Part shown: positions 24,179 to 32,347 of the stretch, one piece after another
Position numbering within the stretch: position 1 is the first letter of the stretch
How the letters are laid out: each line of letters starts with the position of its first letter
Assembly: GCA_015999985.1 (NCBI GenBank)
Contig: JAECRA010000050.1
Location: 1-32,828 of the forward strand
DNA: 32,828 nt
Source of the DNA: Comamonadaceae bacterium
GTDB taxonomy: Bacteria > Pseudomonadota > Gammaproteobacteria > Burkholderiales > Burkholderiaceae_C
Direction of reading: 5' to 3'
Made by a program: the position numbers and the translations under genes
The notes under the pieces: model-generated
The model's database searches: none
What the model saw: the letters and a program-made list of their open reading frames with translations, nothing else
Told to the model about the DNA's origin: nothing

Positions 24179-24548
24179 CCCCGCATTGTGCCTGCGTGCT
24201 CGGAGCATCGCGCCAACGCACGCGAAAAACCACTGAGACAGGGGAAATCCTCTCTGTGAGAGACTGAGGCGAGCGCGCCTGCCGACTTGAGCCCCAGAAC
24301 CCGAGGCTGTGGGCTGGTTTACCCCCTCTCCCGCATGCGGGAGAGGGTGGGGGTGAGGGCGAGCGGCCTGTCCATGGAGTGTGCCCCTCCGCGAGATTCG
24401 AGGCGTTCAACTGAAACGAGCAGGCTTATATATTCATATCGACATGAAAAATTAGCGCGTTATCAGGGTTCTTGGGTAGGGCCTGCAATTCAGCCTATCC
24501 AGCGCCCGGAAACTGTATTCAAAGTGGGTGGGCTCTCAGGAGCATGGT
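24179..24548. other. 370-bp gene-free region with REP element
   Basis: No gene is supported. It contains the promoter side of the 2-hydroxyacid dehydrogenase, the palindromic repeat at 24324-24360 and an AT-rich patch near 24425-24455 (tatatattcatatcgacatg). Short frames on either strand here lack ribosome sites and protein-like composition. Confidence 0.5.
24324..24360. repeat. REP-like perfect 24-bp palindrome, copy 2
   Basis: Positions 24324-24347 form a perfect 24-bp palindrome centred on GCATGC, with arms CCCTCTCCC and GGGAGAGGG. It is followed by TGGGGGTGAGGGC (24348-24360), which is the reverse complement of the flank of copy 1 (11-23) apart from one base. The two copies are therefore in opposite orientation relative to the flank. 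Confidence 0.8.
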
Positions 24549-24989
24549 TCAGGCGCGTCGGGCGCGGGTGCTGAATGGCTCTGCGGCGACCATGCGGTCG
24601 AGTTCGGCGCAGACGTCGGCCAGGCGACCCGACAAGCGCAGGCGTCCTGTGGTTCCCGGCACTTGCCCTGCTTCTACCAGTCGCATGACGCGCAGAGGTT
24701 GCTGTGCCTGGTAGGGTGAGGGCTGAGGCTGAGGTATTGGTTGCAGTGTGGGCTGCTGTGGTGGCGTTGGGCTGCCACTGGTCGTGCTTTCTACAGATGA
24801 TTCGATCAGTCGTAAGGCCACGCGTTTGCGTGCTGCCACCGCCCAGTGTTCTCCAGGAGGCGTTAACTGAGTCTGTGACGTGGCTGGACGGCGACGGAAA
24901 CTAGGCACCGAAAATGCAGAGGCATTGAGGGGGCTGGCTGAGGCATTGAAGCCTGGTGCATCTGCCAGATGGATGACATTCGATCCCAT
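24549..24989 (-). CDS. Proline-rich conserved hypothetical protein beside lexA
   Basis: A 146-residue protein that I cannot assign to a function. It starts MGSNVIHLADAPGF, has a basic Arg/Ser-rich middle and a Pro/Gln-rich linker (about 70-95, PTPPQQPTLQPIPQPQ). It ends in a more structured part with TGRLRLSGRLADVCAELDRM. There is no signal peptide or membrane segment. A good ribosome site AAAAGGG lies before the ATG at 24987-24989. It is about 165 bp downstream of lexA on the same strand, with an inverted repeat GAGGC-N7-GCCTC (25039-25055) between. It is not a recognisable SulA, and I see no SOS box directly before it. The C-terminal motif is the only likely conserved domain. Confidence 0.7.
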   Translation of the reverse strand: MGSNVIHLADAPGFNASASPLNASAFSVPSFRRRPATSQTQLTPPGEHWAVAARKRVALRLIESSVESTTSGSPTPPQQPTLQPIPQPQPSPYQAQQPLRVMRLVEAGQVPGTTGRLRLSGRLADVCAELDRMVAAEPFSTRARRA

Positions 24990-25153
24990 GCGAAACCCTT
25001 TTATTCAATAGAGGTTGAACACAGGCAGGATTGCAAGTGAGGCGTTAATTGCCTCAAAATCGCGCCGCCGCAGGGTGTGAAAAGCCATGCCTCGCGCGTA
25101 ACGCGAAGCAACGACTGTCTGCACGCCCGCCACCTGCCGGCGGCGCGAGGAAG

Positions 25154-25813
25154 CTACATCAACATGCTGTTGCGGATGAGACCGACGGCCAAACCCTCAA
25201 TCTCGAACGGCTCACCCGGTTCTACGACGATGGTGGGGTAGTCCGGGTTTTCGGCGTGCAGTTCAATCTGGTTTTGATTGCGGTGGAACCGCTTGACGGT
25301 GACATCGTCACCGAGTCGCGCTACGACGATTTGTCCGTTGCGTGCTTCGCGTGTAGACAAAACGGCTAAAAGGTCGCCATCCATGATGCCTGCGTCCCGC
25401 ATGGACATACCCCGCACGCGCAGGAGATAGTCTGGTTTTTGCGCAAACAGGCTTGATTCCAGATGGTAGGTCTGGTCAACGTGCTCTTGCGCCAGGATGG
25501 GCGAACCGGCTGCGACGCGACCTATGAGTGGCAATGCTAATTGGGCCAGCCCGGGCAGAGTCATCTGATGCACCGATGCACTTTGCCGACTGCCACCCTT
25601 GAGGCGAATGCCCCGCGAGGTGCCGCTCACTAACTCAATGACACCCTTGCGAGCCAATGCCTGCAAATGTTCTTCGGCCGCATTGGCAGACTTGAAACCC
25701 AGTTCAGCAGCGATTTCCGCCCGGGTGGGAGGTGCACCGGTGCGCGAAATAGCGTTTTGCACCAGTTGCAGAATCTGTTGCTGGCGAGCAGTGAGTTTCG
25801 GGCTGTCCATCAT
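25154..25813 (-). CDS. lexA: LexA repressor
   Basis: SOS-response repressor and self-cleaving S24 peptidase, 219 residues. The N-terminal winged helix holds [13 protein letters not shown] and the recognition helix region [21 protein letters not shown]. The cleavage bond is Ala102-Gly103 in [10 protein letters not shown]. The catalytic dyad is Ser137 ([10 protein letters not shown]) and Lys174 (DVTVKRFHR). Two adjacent ATG codons (25811-25813 and 25808-25810) can start it; a strong ribosome site is lacking for both. Two LexA-type boxes lie about 120-150 bp upstream, suggesting self-repression. The gene stands alone after the adk terminator. Confidence 0.97.
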   Translation of the reverse strand: MMDSPKLTARQQQILQLVQNAISRTGAPPTRAEIAAELGFKSANAAEEHLQALARKGVIELVSGTSRGIRLKGGSRQSASVHQMTLPGLAQLALPLIGRVAAGSPILAQEHVDQTYHLESSLFAQKPDYLLRVRGMSMRDAGIMDGDLLAVLSTREARNGQIVVARLGDDVTVKRFHRNQNQIELHAENPDYPTIVVEPGEPFEIEGLAVGLIRNSMLM

Positions 25814-25931
25814 CTTGAGTGCCTATAAGTGCCGCGCTTTTGATCTGAAACCTTGGCGCGGGTGTTGAGCATTGAAGTTGAAAATTAGGATAAAAGTTCA
25901 GGCGGTTGGAGGACCACATGGTCAAAAAAAA

Positions 25932-25947
25932 CTGTGTTGATATCCAG
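25932..25947 (-). promoter_or_regulatory. LexA (SOS) box 1
   Basis: CTGTGTTGATATCCAG fits CTG-N10-CAG, the LexA operator core, and lies upstream of lexA. It is separated by three bases from a second box. Confidence 0.65.
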
Positions 25948-25950
25948 TAC

Positions 25951-25966
25951 CTGTATTTTTACCCAG
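25951..25966 (-). promoter_or_regulatory. LexA (SOS) box 2
   Basis: CTGTATTTTTACCCAG fits CTG-N10-CAG with the AT-rich centre expected of SOS boxes. The centre-to-centre distance to box 1 is 19 bp, about two helical turns, as with the tandem boxes of E. coli lexA. Confidence 0.7.
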
Positions 25967-26031
25967 TTTTGCCGTGCGCGCAAGTACTGCACGGAATTTT
26001 TAAGCCAGCCCAGTGTTTCGGGTGTTTGAGC

Positions 26032-26065
26032 AAAAAAAAACAGCCATCAAACCTGATGGCTGTTT
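26032..26065 (-). terminator. Rho-independent terminator after adk
   Basis: On the minus strand AAACAGCCATCA-GGTT-TGATGGCTGTTT is a perfect 12-bp stem, followed by a run of T (A-run at 26032-26040 in plus coordinates). It lies 21 bp past the adk stop and separates adk from lexA. Confidence 0.93.
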
Positions 26066-26086
26066 CAGTGTGGGGGTGCCCTGTGC

Positions 26087-26803
<717 letters not shown>

Positions 26804-26937
26804 TGCGCAAGCCCCCGACTGGCTGACATATGGACTTATGTGCAGGGTCGTCAGAGTTTGGCTACAAAAGTGCGCCTGGCAGCCCATTTATTCCTAGGCC
26901 AATACCCGGCGTTCGGGATCGGTTCGGCAGATGATCG

Positions 26938-27696
26938 CTATGAATTCCACAGCTGCCGCACCCGCTCCAGGTCCTGGGGCGTGTCTACGCCTGGGCCAGG
27001 CGCTTGCGAAGCCAGGTGTACTGCGATGCGGTGTCCGTGCCAGAGCACCCGCAACTGTTCCAGGGCCTCACATTGCTCCAGCGGCGCAGGCGGCAGTCCG
27101 GGAAACGCACGTAAGAAGGCTGCCCGGTAGCTGTATATGCCTACGTGGCGCAAGGGAGCAGGGTCTTCAGGCAGTTTCGTGATGCCTTGCGCGAATCCAT
27201 CGCGCCACCAGGGAATGGGCGCCCGGCTGAACGTGAGTGCCAGGCCTTGGTGGTCGGTTACCACTTTCACCACATTAGGATTGACGAAGTCTTCCACGCT
27301 GTGAATTACATGCGCTGCCGTGCCCATTTTGGCCAGCGGCTGGCTGGACAAGAGCTTGGCCACGGCGTCAATGAGCGCCGGCTCGATCAGCGGCTCGTCA
27401 CCTTGCACATTGACCACAATATCTTGCCCATCCAGACCCAGGATTTCGCAAGCCTCTGCCAGACGGTCGCTTCCGCTGGGGTGATCATGGCGTGTGGGTA
27501 TGGCGCGTACGCCGTGAGCGGTGCAGGCGTTCACGATCTCTTGCGCATCCGCTGCGACGACGACTTGCGCGGCGCCCGACTGTTCCGCTCTTTCCGCCAC
27601 GCGCACGATCATCGGCTTGCCGCCAATGTCCGCCAAGGGCTTGTTGGGCAGGCGGGTTGACGCAAGCCGCGCCGGAATGATGACAGTGAAGCTCAC
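26938..27696 (-). CDS. kdsB: 3-deoxy-manno-octulosonate cytidylyltransferase
   Basis: Activates Kdo as CMP-Kdo for lipopolysaccharide core synthesis, in the cytoplasm. The 252 residues include the nucleotide-binding start [20 protein letters not shown], the block [16 protein letters not shown] (here [13 protein letters not shown]), [11 protein letters not shown], and [12 protein letters not shown], all typical of KdsB. The start is a GTG at 27694-27696, two bases after the stop of the Trm112-like gene, so the two are translationally coupled. It sits in the usual lpxK-trm112-kdsB order of Gram-negative bacteria. Confidence 0.97.
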   Translation of the reverse strand: MSFTVIIPARLASTRLPNKPLADIGGKPMIVRVAERAEQSGAAQVVVAADAQEIVNACTAHGVRAIPTRHDHPSGSDRLAEACEILGLDGQDIVVNVQGDEPLIEPALIDAVAKLLSSQPLAKMGTAAHVIHSVEDFVNPNVVKVVTDHQGLALTFSRAPIPWWRDGFAQGITKLPEDPAPLRHVGIYSYRAAFLRAFPGLPPAPLEQCEALEQLRVLWHGHRIAVHLASQAPGPGVDTPQDLERVRQLWNS

Positions 27697-27698
27697 GC

Positions 27699-27908
27699 TT
27701 ACCCGACGAGGCTGGTGCGTTTGGGAAGCTTGTCCAGCTCTTCGTCAGAGATCGCGCGCGCTTCGGTCTCCAGCATGATGGGAATGCCGTCACGCACGGG
27801 GTAGGCCAGGCGGGCCGAGCGGGAAATCAGTTCGCCTTTTTCGCGATCGTAATCAAGCGGCCCCTTGGTGACGGGGCAGACCAATAGCTCAAGCAGTTTC
27901 GGATCCAT
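27699..27908 (-). CDS. Trm112-family small protein (YcaR-like)
   Basis: A 69-residue protein with the Trm112/YcaR pattern: [20 protein letters not shown] at the start, then [20 protein letters not shown]. Family members are small zinc-ribbon-like proteins; here only one of the usual cysteines (CPVTKG) is kept, as is common in the bacterial lpxK-kdsB context. The ATG at 27906-27908 is chosen over the TTG at 27920. It is two bases from the kdsB start and about 20 bp after the SMR gene. Its exact role is not settled; its place points to the LPS operon. Confidence 0.9.
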   Translation of the reverse strand: MDPKLLELLVCPVTKGPLDYDREKGELISRSARLAYPVRDGIPIMLETEARAISDEELDKLPKRTSLVG

Positions 27909-27927
27909 ATGTGCCTGCAATTGAAGT

Positions 27928-28260
27928 TCAATGAGCCGCAGAGCGGGAGAAAATATTCATCACCGCAACGCCTGCGACGATAAGCGCCATGCCGCCGAGG
28001 GCTGCTGCGTCGAGCTTTTGCCCGAACAGCATCCAGCCAGCGATGGTGATCAGCACCAGCCCGACACCCGACCAGATGGCATAGGCAATGCCCATGGGTA
28101 TGGTTCGTAGTGTCAGCGAAAGGCAGAAAAATGCCGTGCCATAGCCGGCCACTACCAGCAGCGAGGGGCCAAGACGCGTGAAACCATCACTGGCCTTGAG
28201 CGCCAGCGTGCCAACAACCTCAGCCAGGATGGCCAGTCCAAGAATCAACCAGGAGTTCAT
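27928..28260 (-). CDS. SMR-family small multidrug-resistance-type transporter
   Basis: A 110-residue membrane protein with four predicted helices (about 2-20, 31-50, 58-78 and 85-103). The conserved Glu in helix 1 ([13 protein letters not shown], Glu14) is the proton/substrate-binding residue of EmrE-type transporters. The segment [18 protein letters not shown] is the SMR signature of helix 3. The start ATG overlaps the lpxK stop (ATGA), so it is coupled to lpxK; the open frame further upstream lies within lpxK and is not used. Substrates (quaternary cations, guanidinium or others) are not known. An SMR gene between lpxK and trm112 is not the usual order. Confidence 0.92.
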   Translation of the reverse strand: MNSWLILGLAILAEVVGTLALKASDGFTRLGPSLLVVAGYGTAFFCLSLTLRTIPMGIAYAIWSGVGLVLITIAGWMLFGQKLDAAALGGMALIVAGVAVMNIFSRSAAH

Positions 28261-29252
28261 GCCCCAGATGATAGCTTTGCGCTCAGTTCTTCCAGAAAGG
28301 CATCGGGCATGTGCAGGATCAGGGGGATTGCCAAAGCATCGGGGCGATGGCGCCAAAGTTTCGCAGCGTCTTTTTCCGTACAGACGAGAGGCTCGCTCGC
28401 CCCTGGCAAAACGGGCAGATCAGCGAAATCATCATGATCGGGCAGGGCGATGGTGTGTGCCAGTGTCAGTCCCTCGGCACGCAGCATGCTGAAAAAAGCC
28501 TCCGGCTGTGCAATGCCAGCCAGGGCCGTGATGGGCTGCACGCGCAGGTCAGCCAAAGAAACTTGGGTGCCGTCGGCGCGAACGGCATTGGCAGCAAGTG
28601 TGCGGCGGACGCTGAAAGAACGCGCTGGCGGCGACGACACCAAGGCATCAGGCGCATGCAGCACAAAGTCGACTCGCCGCGGCCAGGGTTCGCGCAAAGG
28701 GCCGGCTGGCAGCAACCACCCGTTGCCTACGCCGCGTGCGTCAAACACACACACTTCCACGTCGCGTGCCAGAGCCAGGTGCTGCAATCCGTCGTCGCAT
28801 ATCAGTACATTGACGCCAGGGTAGGCCGCCAGCAGCGCTTGGCCTGCCTGCGCACGCCGAGCGGCGACGAACACCGGCACCCCAGTTCGGAGGCGCAGCA
28901 ATAGCGCTTCATCGCCCACATCAAGAGGGTCATCCGCAGGCGTCACCTCACGGCAATCGTCTGTACGCCGCCCATACCCCCGCGAAATGATCCCCGGCCG
29001 CCACCCGCTCTCCCGCAGATGCTCAGCGATAGCCAGCGTGACAGGTGTCTTGCCCGCCCCACCTGCGATTACATTACCAACCACAATCACCGGCACCCCA
29101 AGGCGCTCAGATTTCAGCAGCCCAAACCTATAGAGCGCGCATCTCAGTGTGACTAGTCCCCAGTACACCAGAGAAATGGGCCATAGCACCCAAGCCAGCA
29201 CCCCGCGCTGCCGCCAGCTATCGAGCAGCGTTCGTTCCAGGCCGCCTCGCAT
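28257..29252 (-). CDS. lpxK: Tetraacyldisaccharide 4'-kinase
   Basis: Phosphorylates the 4' position of the lipid A disaccharide precursor at the inner membrane. The 331 residues start with an amphipathic/membrane-associated helix ([20 protein letters not shown]). The Walker A-like [13 protein letters not shown] (about 59-71) follows, then [18 protein letters not shown] and [20 protein letters not shown], all typical of LpxK. The start ATG is at 29250-29252. It follows exbD after about 190 bp, a gap that is largely a repeat element, and overlaps the SMR gene at its 3' end. Confidence 0.97.
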   Translation of the reverse strand: MRGGLERTLLDSWRQRGVLAWVLWPISLVYWGLVTLRCALYRFGLLKSERLGVPVIVVGNVIAGGAGKTPVTLAIAEHLRESGWRPGIISRGYGRRTDDCREVTPADDPLDVGDEALLLRLRTGVPVFVAARRAQAGQALLAAYPGVNVLICDDGLQHLALARDVEVCVFDARGVGNGWLLPAGPLREPWPRRVDFVLHAPDALVSSPPARSFSVRRTLAANAVRADGTQVSLADLRVQPITALAGIAQPEAFFSMLRAEGLTLAHTIALPDHDDFADLPVLPGASEPLVCTEKDAAKLWRHRPDALAIPLILHMPDAFLEELSAKLSSGA

Positions 29253-29299
29253 AGACCTAACCGAACTTAATCAACAGGCTTCGGAACACACTGCGCCCG

Positions 29300-29459
29300 C
29301 AAGCATCAGTCAAGGCAGAAAGCGCAACGCGCCGAGAGGCTGCGGAGCAAGCCACGCCAGTGCCACCGCGGAGCTGGCTTTGCCAGGCCGCTGGTGGCGT
29401 CCCCCTAGGGGGGCGCCCGGCGTAGGGGAAGGCGCGAAGCGACTCAGGGGGGGGCATTC
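29300..29459. repeat. GC-rich multi-hairpin extragenic element overlapping the exbD 3' end
   Basis: Read on the minus strand this begins with a C-run and TGAGTCGCTTCGCGCCTTCC, the form of a high-copy extragenic repeat I know from Comamonadaceae genomes. It contains the perfect palindrome CCCCCTAGGGGG (29401-29412) and a hairpin GCCACC...GGTGGC (29362-29398) with inner CTGGC/GCCAG. The exbD stop codon (29444-29446) and its last proline codons lie in the element. Outer limits are approximate. Confidence 0.6.
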
Positions 29460-29854
29460 TGTGCCGCAAACGTGATGTGCATCAGCCCCTCGCGCCTCGC
29501 AGCTTCCATCACAGTGATGACAGATTGATGGCTGGCCATGGCGTCAGCGCTGATGATCAGAATGCCGTCCTTGGCCGCGGTGCCGCGCAGGGCAGCAGCC
29601 AGCGCATCCACGCCCCTTCCGGCCAAAGGCTGGCGGTTGACCATGTAGCGGCCGTCTGCGGCTACGGCAACGACCACTTCCTTGGGACGGTCTTTTTGGG
29701 CGTCTACGTTGGCCACCGGCAGGGTGAGCTGCATCTCGGTGAACTTGCTGTACGTGGTCGTCAGCATGAGAAAAATCAGAACCACCAGCAATACATCGAT
29801 GAACGGGATCAGGTTGATCTCCGGTTCCTCTGGTGCGCGAGGCCGAAACTTCAC
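29444..29854 (-). CDS. exbD: ExbD/TolR-family energy-transduction protein
   Basis: A 136-residue inner-membrane protein with one N-terminal membrane helix (about 15-35, INLIPFIDVLLVVLIFLMLTT) carrying the essential Asp in PFIDV, then a periplasmic domain. It works with ExbB in a proton-driven complex that energises TonB-type or Tol-type transport. The chosen start is a GTG at 29852-29854, preceded by GAGGAG; it overlaps the exbB stop as GTGA. An ATG at 29884 lies inside exbB and is unlikely. The C-terminal end (QNAPP) and the stop come from a repeat element, so the tail may differ from that of relatives. Confidence 0.93.
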   Translation of the reverse strand: MKFRPRAPEEPEINLIPFIDVLLVVLIFLMLTTTYSKFTEMQLTLPVANVDAQKDRPKEVVVAVAADGRYMVNRQPLAGRGVDALAAALRGTAAKDGILIISADAMASHQSVITVMEAARREGLMHITFAAQNAPP

Positions 29855-30504
29855 CGCGAAGGCTCCTCGGGTCTTCCAGGGCAAAGCCGCTCTAGGTGGC
29901 GCGCGAAGCGCTCGGCTGCCAATTCAAGTTCCAGCACGTACTCATCGACACGCCCCCGGAAGTAGCGCCAGAAGATCAGTGCCGGAATAGCGACGATCAG
30001 CCCGAATGCGGTGTTGTAAAGCGCGATGGAAATGCCATGGGCCAACTGAGCTGGGTTGCCCCCGGAGAGCGAGCCAGAAGGTGCCTGCGATCCGAAGATC
30101 TCGATCATGCCTATCACCGTGCCCAGCAGACCCAGCAGGGGGGCCGCGGAGGCAATGGTGGCCAGCGCCGGTAAGCGGCGCTCCAAGTGGTGCGCTGCCT
30201 GGCGACCGGCGGCTTCCATGGCGGCGCGCATTTCTTCGGCGCTGCACTGAGGATTGCTGGCAATGGCCCGCCATCCGGAGGCCAGTACCTGACCCAGCGC
30301 AGAGTGGTCGCCCAATTGGGCGATCACGTCAGGCGTGGGCACGGAGTCTCGCGAGATGCCAATGGCTTCATCGGTGAGATTGGGCGTGATGACGCGCGCG
30401 CGCTTGAGCTTGATGAAGCGTTCGACGATGAAGGCCAACGCCAGAATGGAGCAAATAATGAGAGGCCAGATGGGCCAGCCGGCGGCTTGTATGATCGAAA
30501 GCAA
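29851..30504 (-). CDS. exbB: ExbB/TolQ/MotA-family proton channel protein
   Basis: A 217-residue inner-membrane protein with three helices: about 8-28 (WPIWPLIICSILALAFIVERF), 110-135 and 155-180. The MotA/TolQ/ExbB signature runs through ATIASAAPLLGLLGTVIGMIEIF and HGISIALYNTAFGLIVAIPALI. It assembles with ExbD to use the proton gradient. The start is a TTG at 30502-30504 with a GGAGA ribosome site about 8 nt upstream; no in-frame ATG gives the first helix. It overlaps exbD by 4 bp. It is the first gene of the minus-strand LPS/energy operon, divergent from xseA. Confidence 0.94.
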   Translation of the reverse strand: MLSIIQAAGWPIWPLIICSILALAFIVERFIKLKRARVITPNLTDEAIGISRDSVPTPDVIAQLGDHSALGQVLASGWRAIASNPQCSAEEMRAAMEAAGRQAAHHLERRLPALATIASAAPLLGLLGTVIGMIEIFGSQAPSGSLSGGNPAQLAHGISIALYNTAFGLIVAIPALIFWRYFRGRVDEYVLELELAAERFARHLERLCPGRPEEPSR

Positions 30505-30878
30505 GGCTTGTATCTCCGCGGGCCGCCAAACGGCGCCACTTCAGGAAACTATGAATGCGAGCAATTATGGCGCATGGATTGCGCATGAGTGAGCACTCCA
30601 GTGCTGGCGTGGTGCTTGCGGTCGTGATTCACTGCTCAACAAGCCACAATTTCTGTGGATAACTTTGTGATTAAGTGTCTTGATAAACGCCTGAAACGAC
30701 CGTTTGACGCCGTTTGTGACACTTTGATGATTTTCTAGGCAGAAAAAATTCCAATGAAATCAATGATTTGCACGAAGGACTCTGCGTTTCCAGCCTGTTC
30801 TGCGCGTGTTCGACCGCTATGCGGGCTTCTGTGGAATAGTCAAGCGGCCTTGTTCGGCAAAATCACCGGCTAAGCGGC
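30505..30878. promoter_or_regulatory. 374-bp divergent promoter region of exbB and xseA
   Basis: No gene is supported. Seen are the inverted repeat CCACA-N5-TGTGG (30644-30658), overlapping TGTGGATAA (30654-30662), which is a perfect DnaA-box consensus on the minus strand. A dyad AAACG-AC-CGTTT lies at 30694-30705, and an AT-rich stretch at about 30725-30765 could hold a promoter. I cannot identify a Fur box with confidence. Confidence 0.4.
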
Positions 30879-32264
30879 ATGGATACTGGGTTTTTCAATC
30901 GAAAGGCAGCAGCGGCGCCGTCTATCTGGCCAGTTGGGGCTTTATGCCGTGCTGTGGCGGACTCCTTGGAGGCGCGATTCAATCCTGTAGCGGTTCGCGG
31001 GGAGATTTCAGGCTTTTCACGCGCATCCAGCGGGCATTGTTATTTTTCGATCAAGGACGAAGGTGGCCAGTTGCGATGCGCCATGTTTCGCCGTGCGGCT
31101 GGCTTGCTGAGTTTCCAGCCGCGCGAAGGCGATGCTGTGGAAGTGCGAGGCCGTCTGGGGGTATATGAGGCGCGCGGAGACCTGCAGCTGATCGTCGAAT
31201 CCATGCAGCGCGCCGGTCAGGGGCAGTTGTTTGAGCAGTTCCTGCGCTTGAAGGCGCAGCTGGAGGCAGAGGGGCTGTTTGATGCTGCGCGCAAGCGGCC
31301 GCTTCCCGCCATGCCGCGAGGCATAGGTATCGTGACTTCACGAGGTGCGGCGGCGCTGCACGACGTGTTGACGGCGCTGGCCCGTCGCGTGCCGCACATT
31401 CCGGTGGTGCTGGCGCCCGCCCCGGTGCAGGGAGCTGGAGCGCCCGAGGCGCTGATTCAAGCACTGTCCAGCCTGTATTCGCTGGCGCAGACGCCTTCGG
31501 GATCGAATCCGACGCCCGTTGATCTCATTTTGCTGGTGCGTGGCGGCGGCTCCATCGAAGATCTGTGGGCTTTCAACAATGAAGCGCTGGCCCGGACCAT
31601 CATTCAAAGCCCGGTGCCTGTGATTGTGGGTGTGGGTCATGAAACCGATTTCAGCATTGCGGACTTCGTCGCTGATTTGCGAGCACCCACTCCCACAGCG
31701 GCGGCCGAACTTGCCAGCATGCCGCGTGAAACCTTGCTGAGTGTGCAGGAGCAACTGGCTGCGCGAATGTCCCAGGCGCTGGGGCGCCGGCTGGATGCCG
31801 AAGTCCAGCGACTCGATTTCGCTCAAAGCCGGCTGGGCCGTCCCTCAGCCAGGCTCGCAGGCGAACGTCGTTTGTTGGACCGCCAGGTACAGCGCCTGGG
31901 TCATGCGGCGCGCCTTCGGTTGGAGCGTGAAGGCGCTGTGATGCTGCGGCTGGGCGAGCGCCTGAAGCGCGCGCCTGCGCCTTTGCTCTTGAGAGAGAAA
32001 GAGCGTCTGTCGCGCGCCGAAGCCCGTTTGCCTGTCTCGGCCGAACGCACCCTGGCGACCGCTCGCGAGAGGCTCGAGCGTGCCGCCTTGCGCTTGTCCG
32101 GGCTGGATCCTCAGCGGGTCCTTGAGCGGGGCTACGCATGGCTGGAAGACGAAAACGCGCACCCGGTGACGCATGCGGATGCCGTGCGCCCTGGTCAAAA
32201 GGTTTCTGCCACCCTTGCTGATGGCAAGGTTGATCTGACGGTGCTGGGCGCGCGTTCGCGCTGA
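30879..32264 (+). CDS. xseA: Exodeoxyribonuclease VII large subunit
   Basis: Large subunit of the nuclease that degrades single-stranded DNA without ATP. The 461-residue protein has an N-terminal OB-fold (about 15-110, FNPVAVRGEISGFSRASSGH, CYFSIKDEGGQLRCAMF). The catalytic domain follows (about 135-330), with MPRGIGIVTSRGAAALHDVL, LLVRGGGSIEDLWAFN and the signature VGVGHETDFSIADFVADLRA. Then come a long coiled-coil region rich in Arg/Glu/Leu and a short C-terminal segment (LERGYAWLED). The length is normal. Start ATG at 30879-30881. The small subunit xseB is not in the window. Confidence 0.97.
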   Translation: MDTGFFNRKAAAAPSIWPVGALCRAVADSLEARFNPVAVRGEISGFSRASSGHCYFSIKDEGGQLRCAMFRRAAGLLSFQPREGDAVEVRGRLGVYEARGDLQLIVESMQRAGQGQLFEQFLRLKAQLEAEGLFDAARKRPLPAMPRGIGIVTSRGAAALHDVLTALARRVPHIPVVLAPAPVQGAGAPEALIQALSSLYSLAQTPSGSNPTPVDLILLVRGGGSIEDLWAFNNEALARTIIQSPVPVIVGVGHETDFSIADFVADLRAPTPTAAAELASMPRETLLSVQEQLAARMSQALGRRLDAEVQRLDFAQSRLGRPSARLAGERRLLDRQVQRLGHAARLRLEREGAVMLRLGERLKRAPAPLLLREKERLSRAEARLPVSAERTLATARERLERAALRLSGLDPQRVLERGYAWLEDENAHPVTHADAVRPGQKVSATLADGKVDLTVLGARSR

Positions 32265-32347
32265 ATTCCTACAATGGGGTGTGGTGGCTCGCCTATCATC
32301 AGCAGTTGTCTCTCAAAGAATTACCCACTAACGAAAAGGACCCACGA

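Noticed and set aside
30644-30662. Replication origin
   Set aside because: Only one DnaA box is seen, with no cluster, no dnaA/dnaN or parAB neighbours and no AT-rich repeats.
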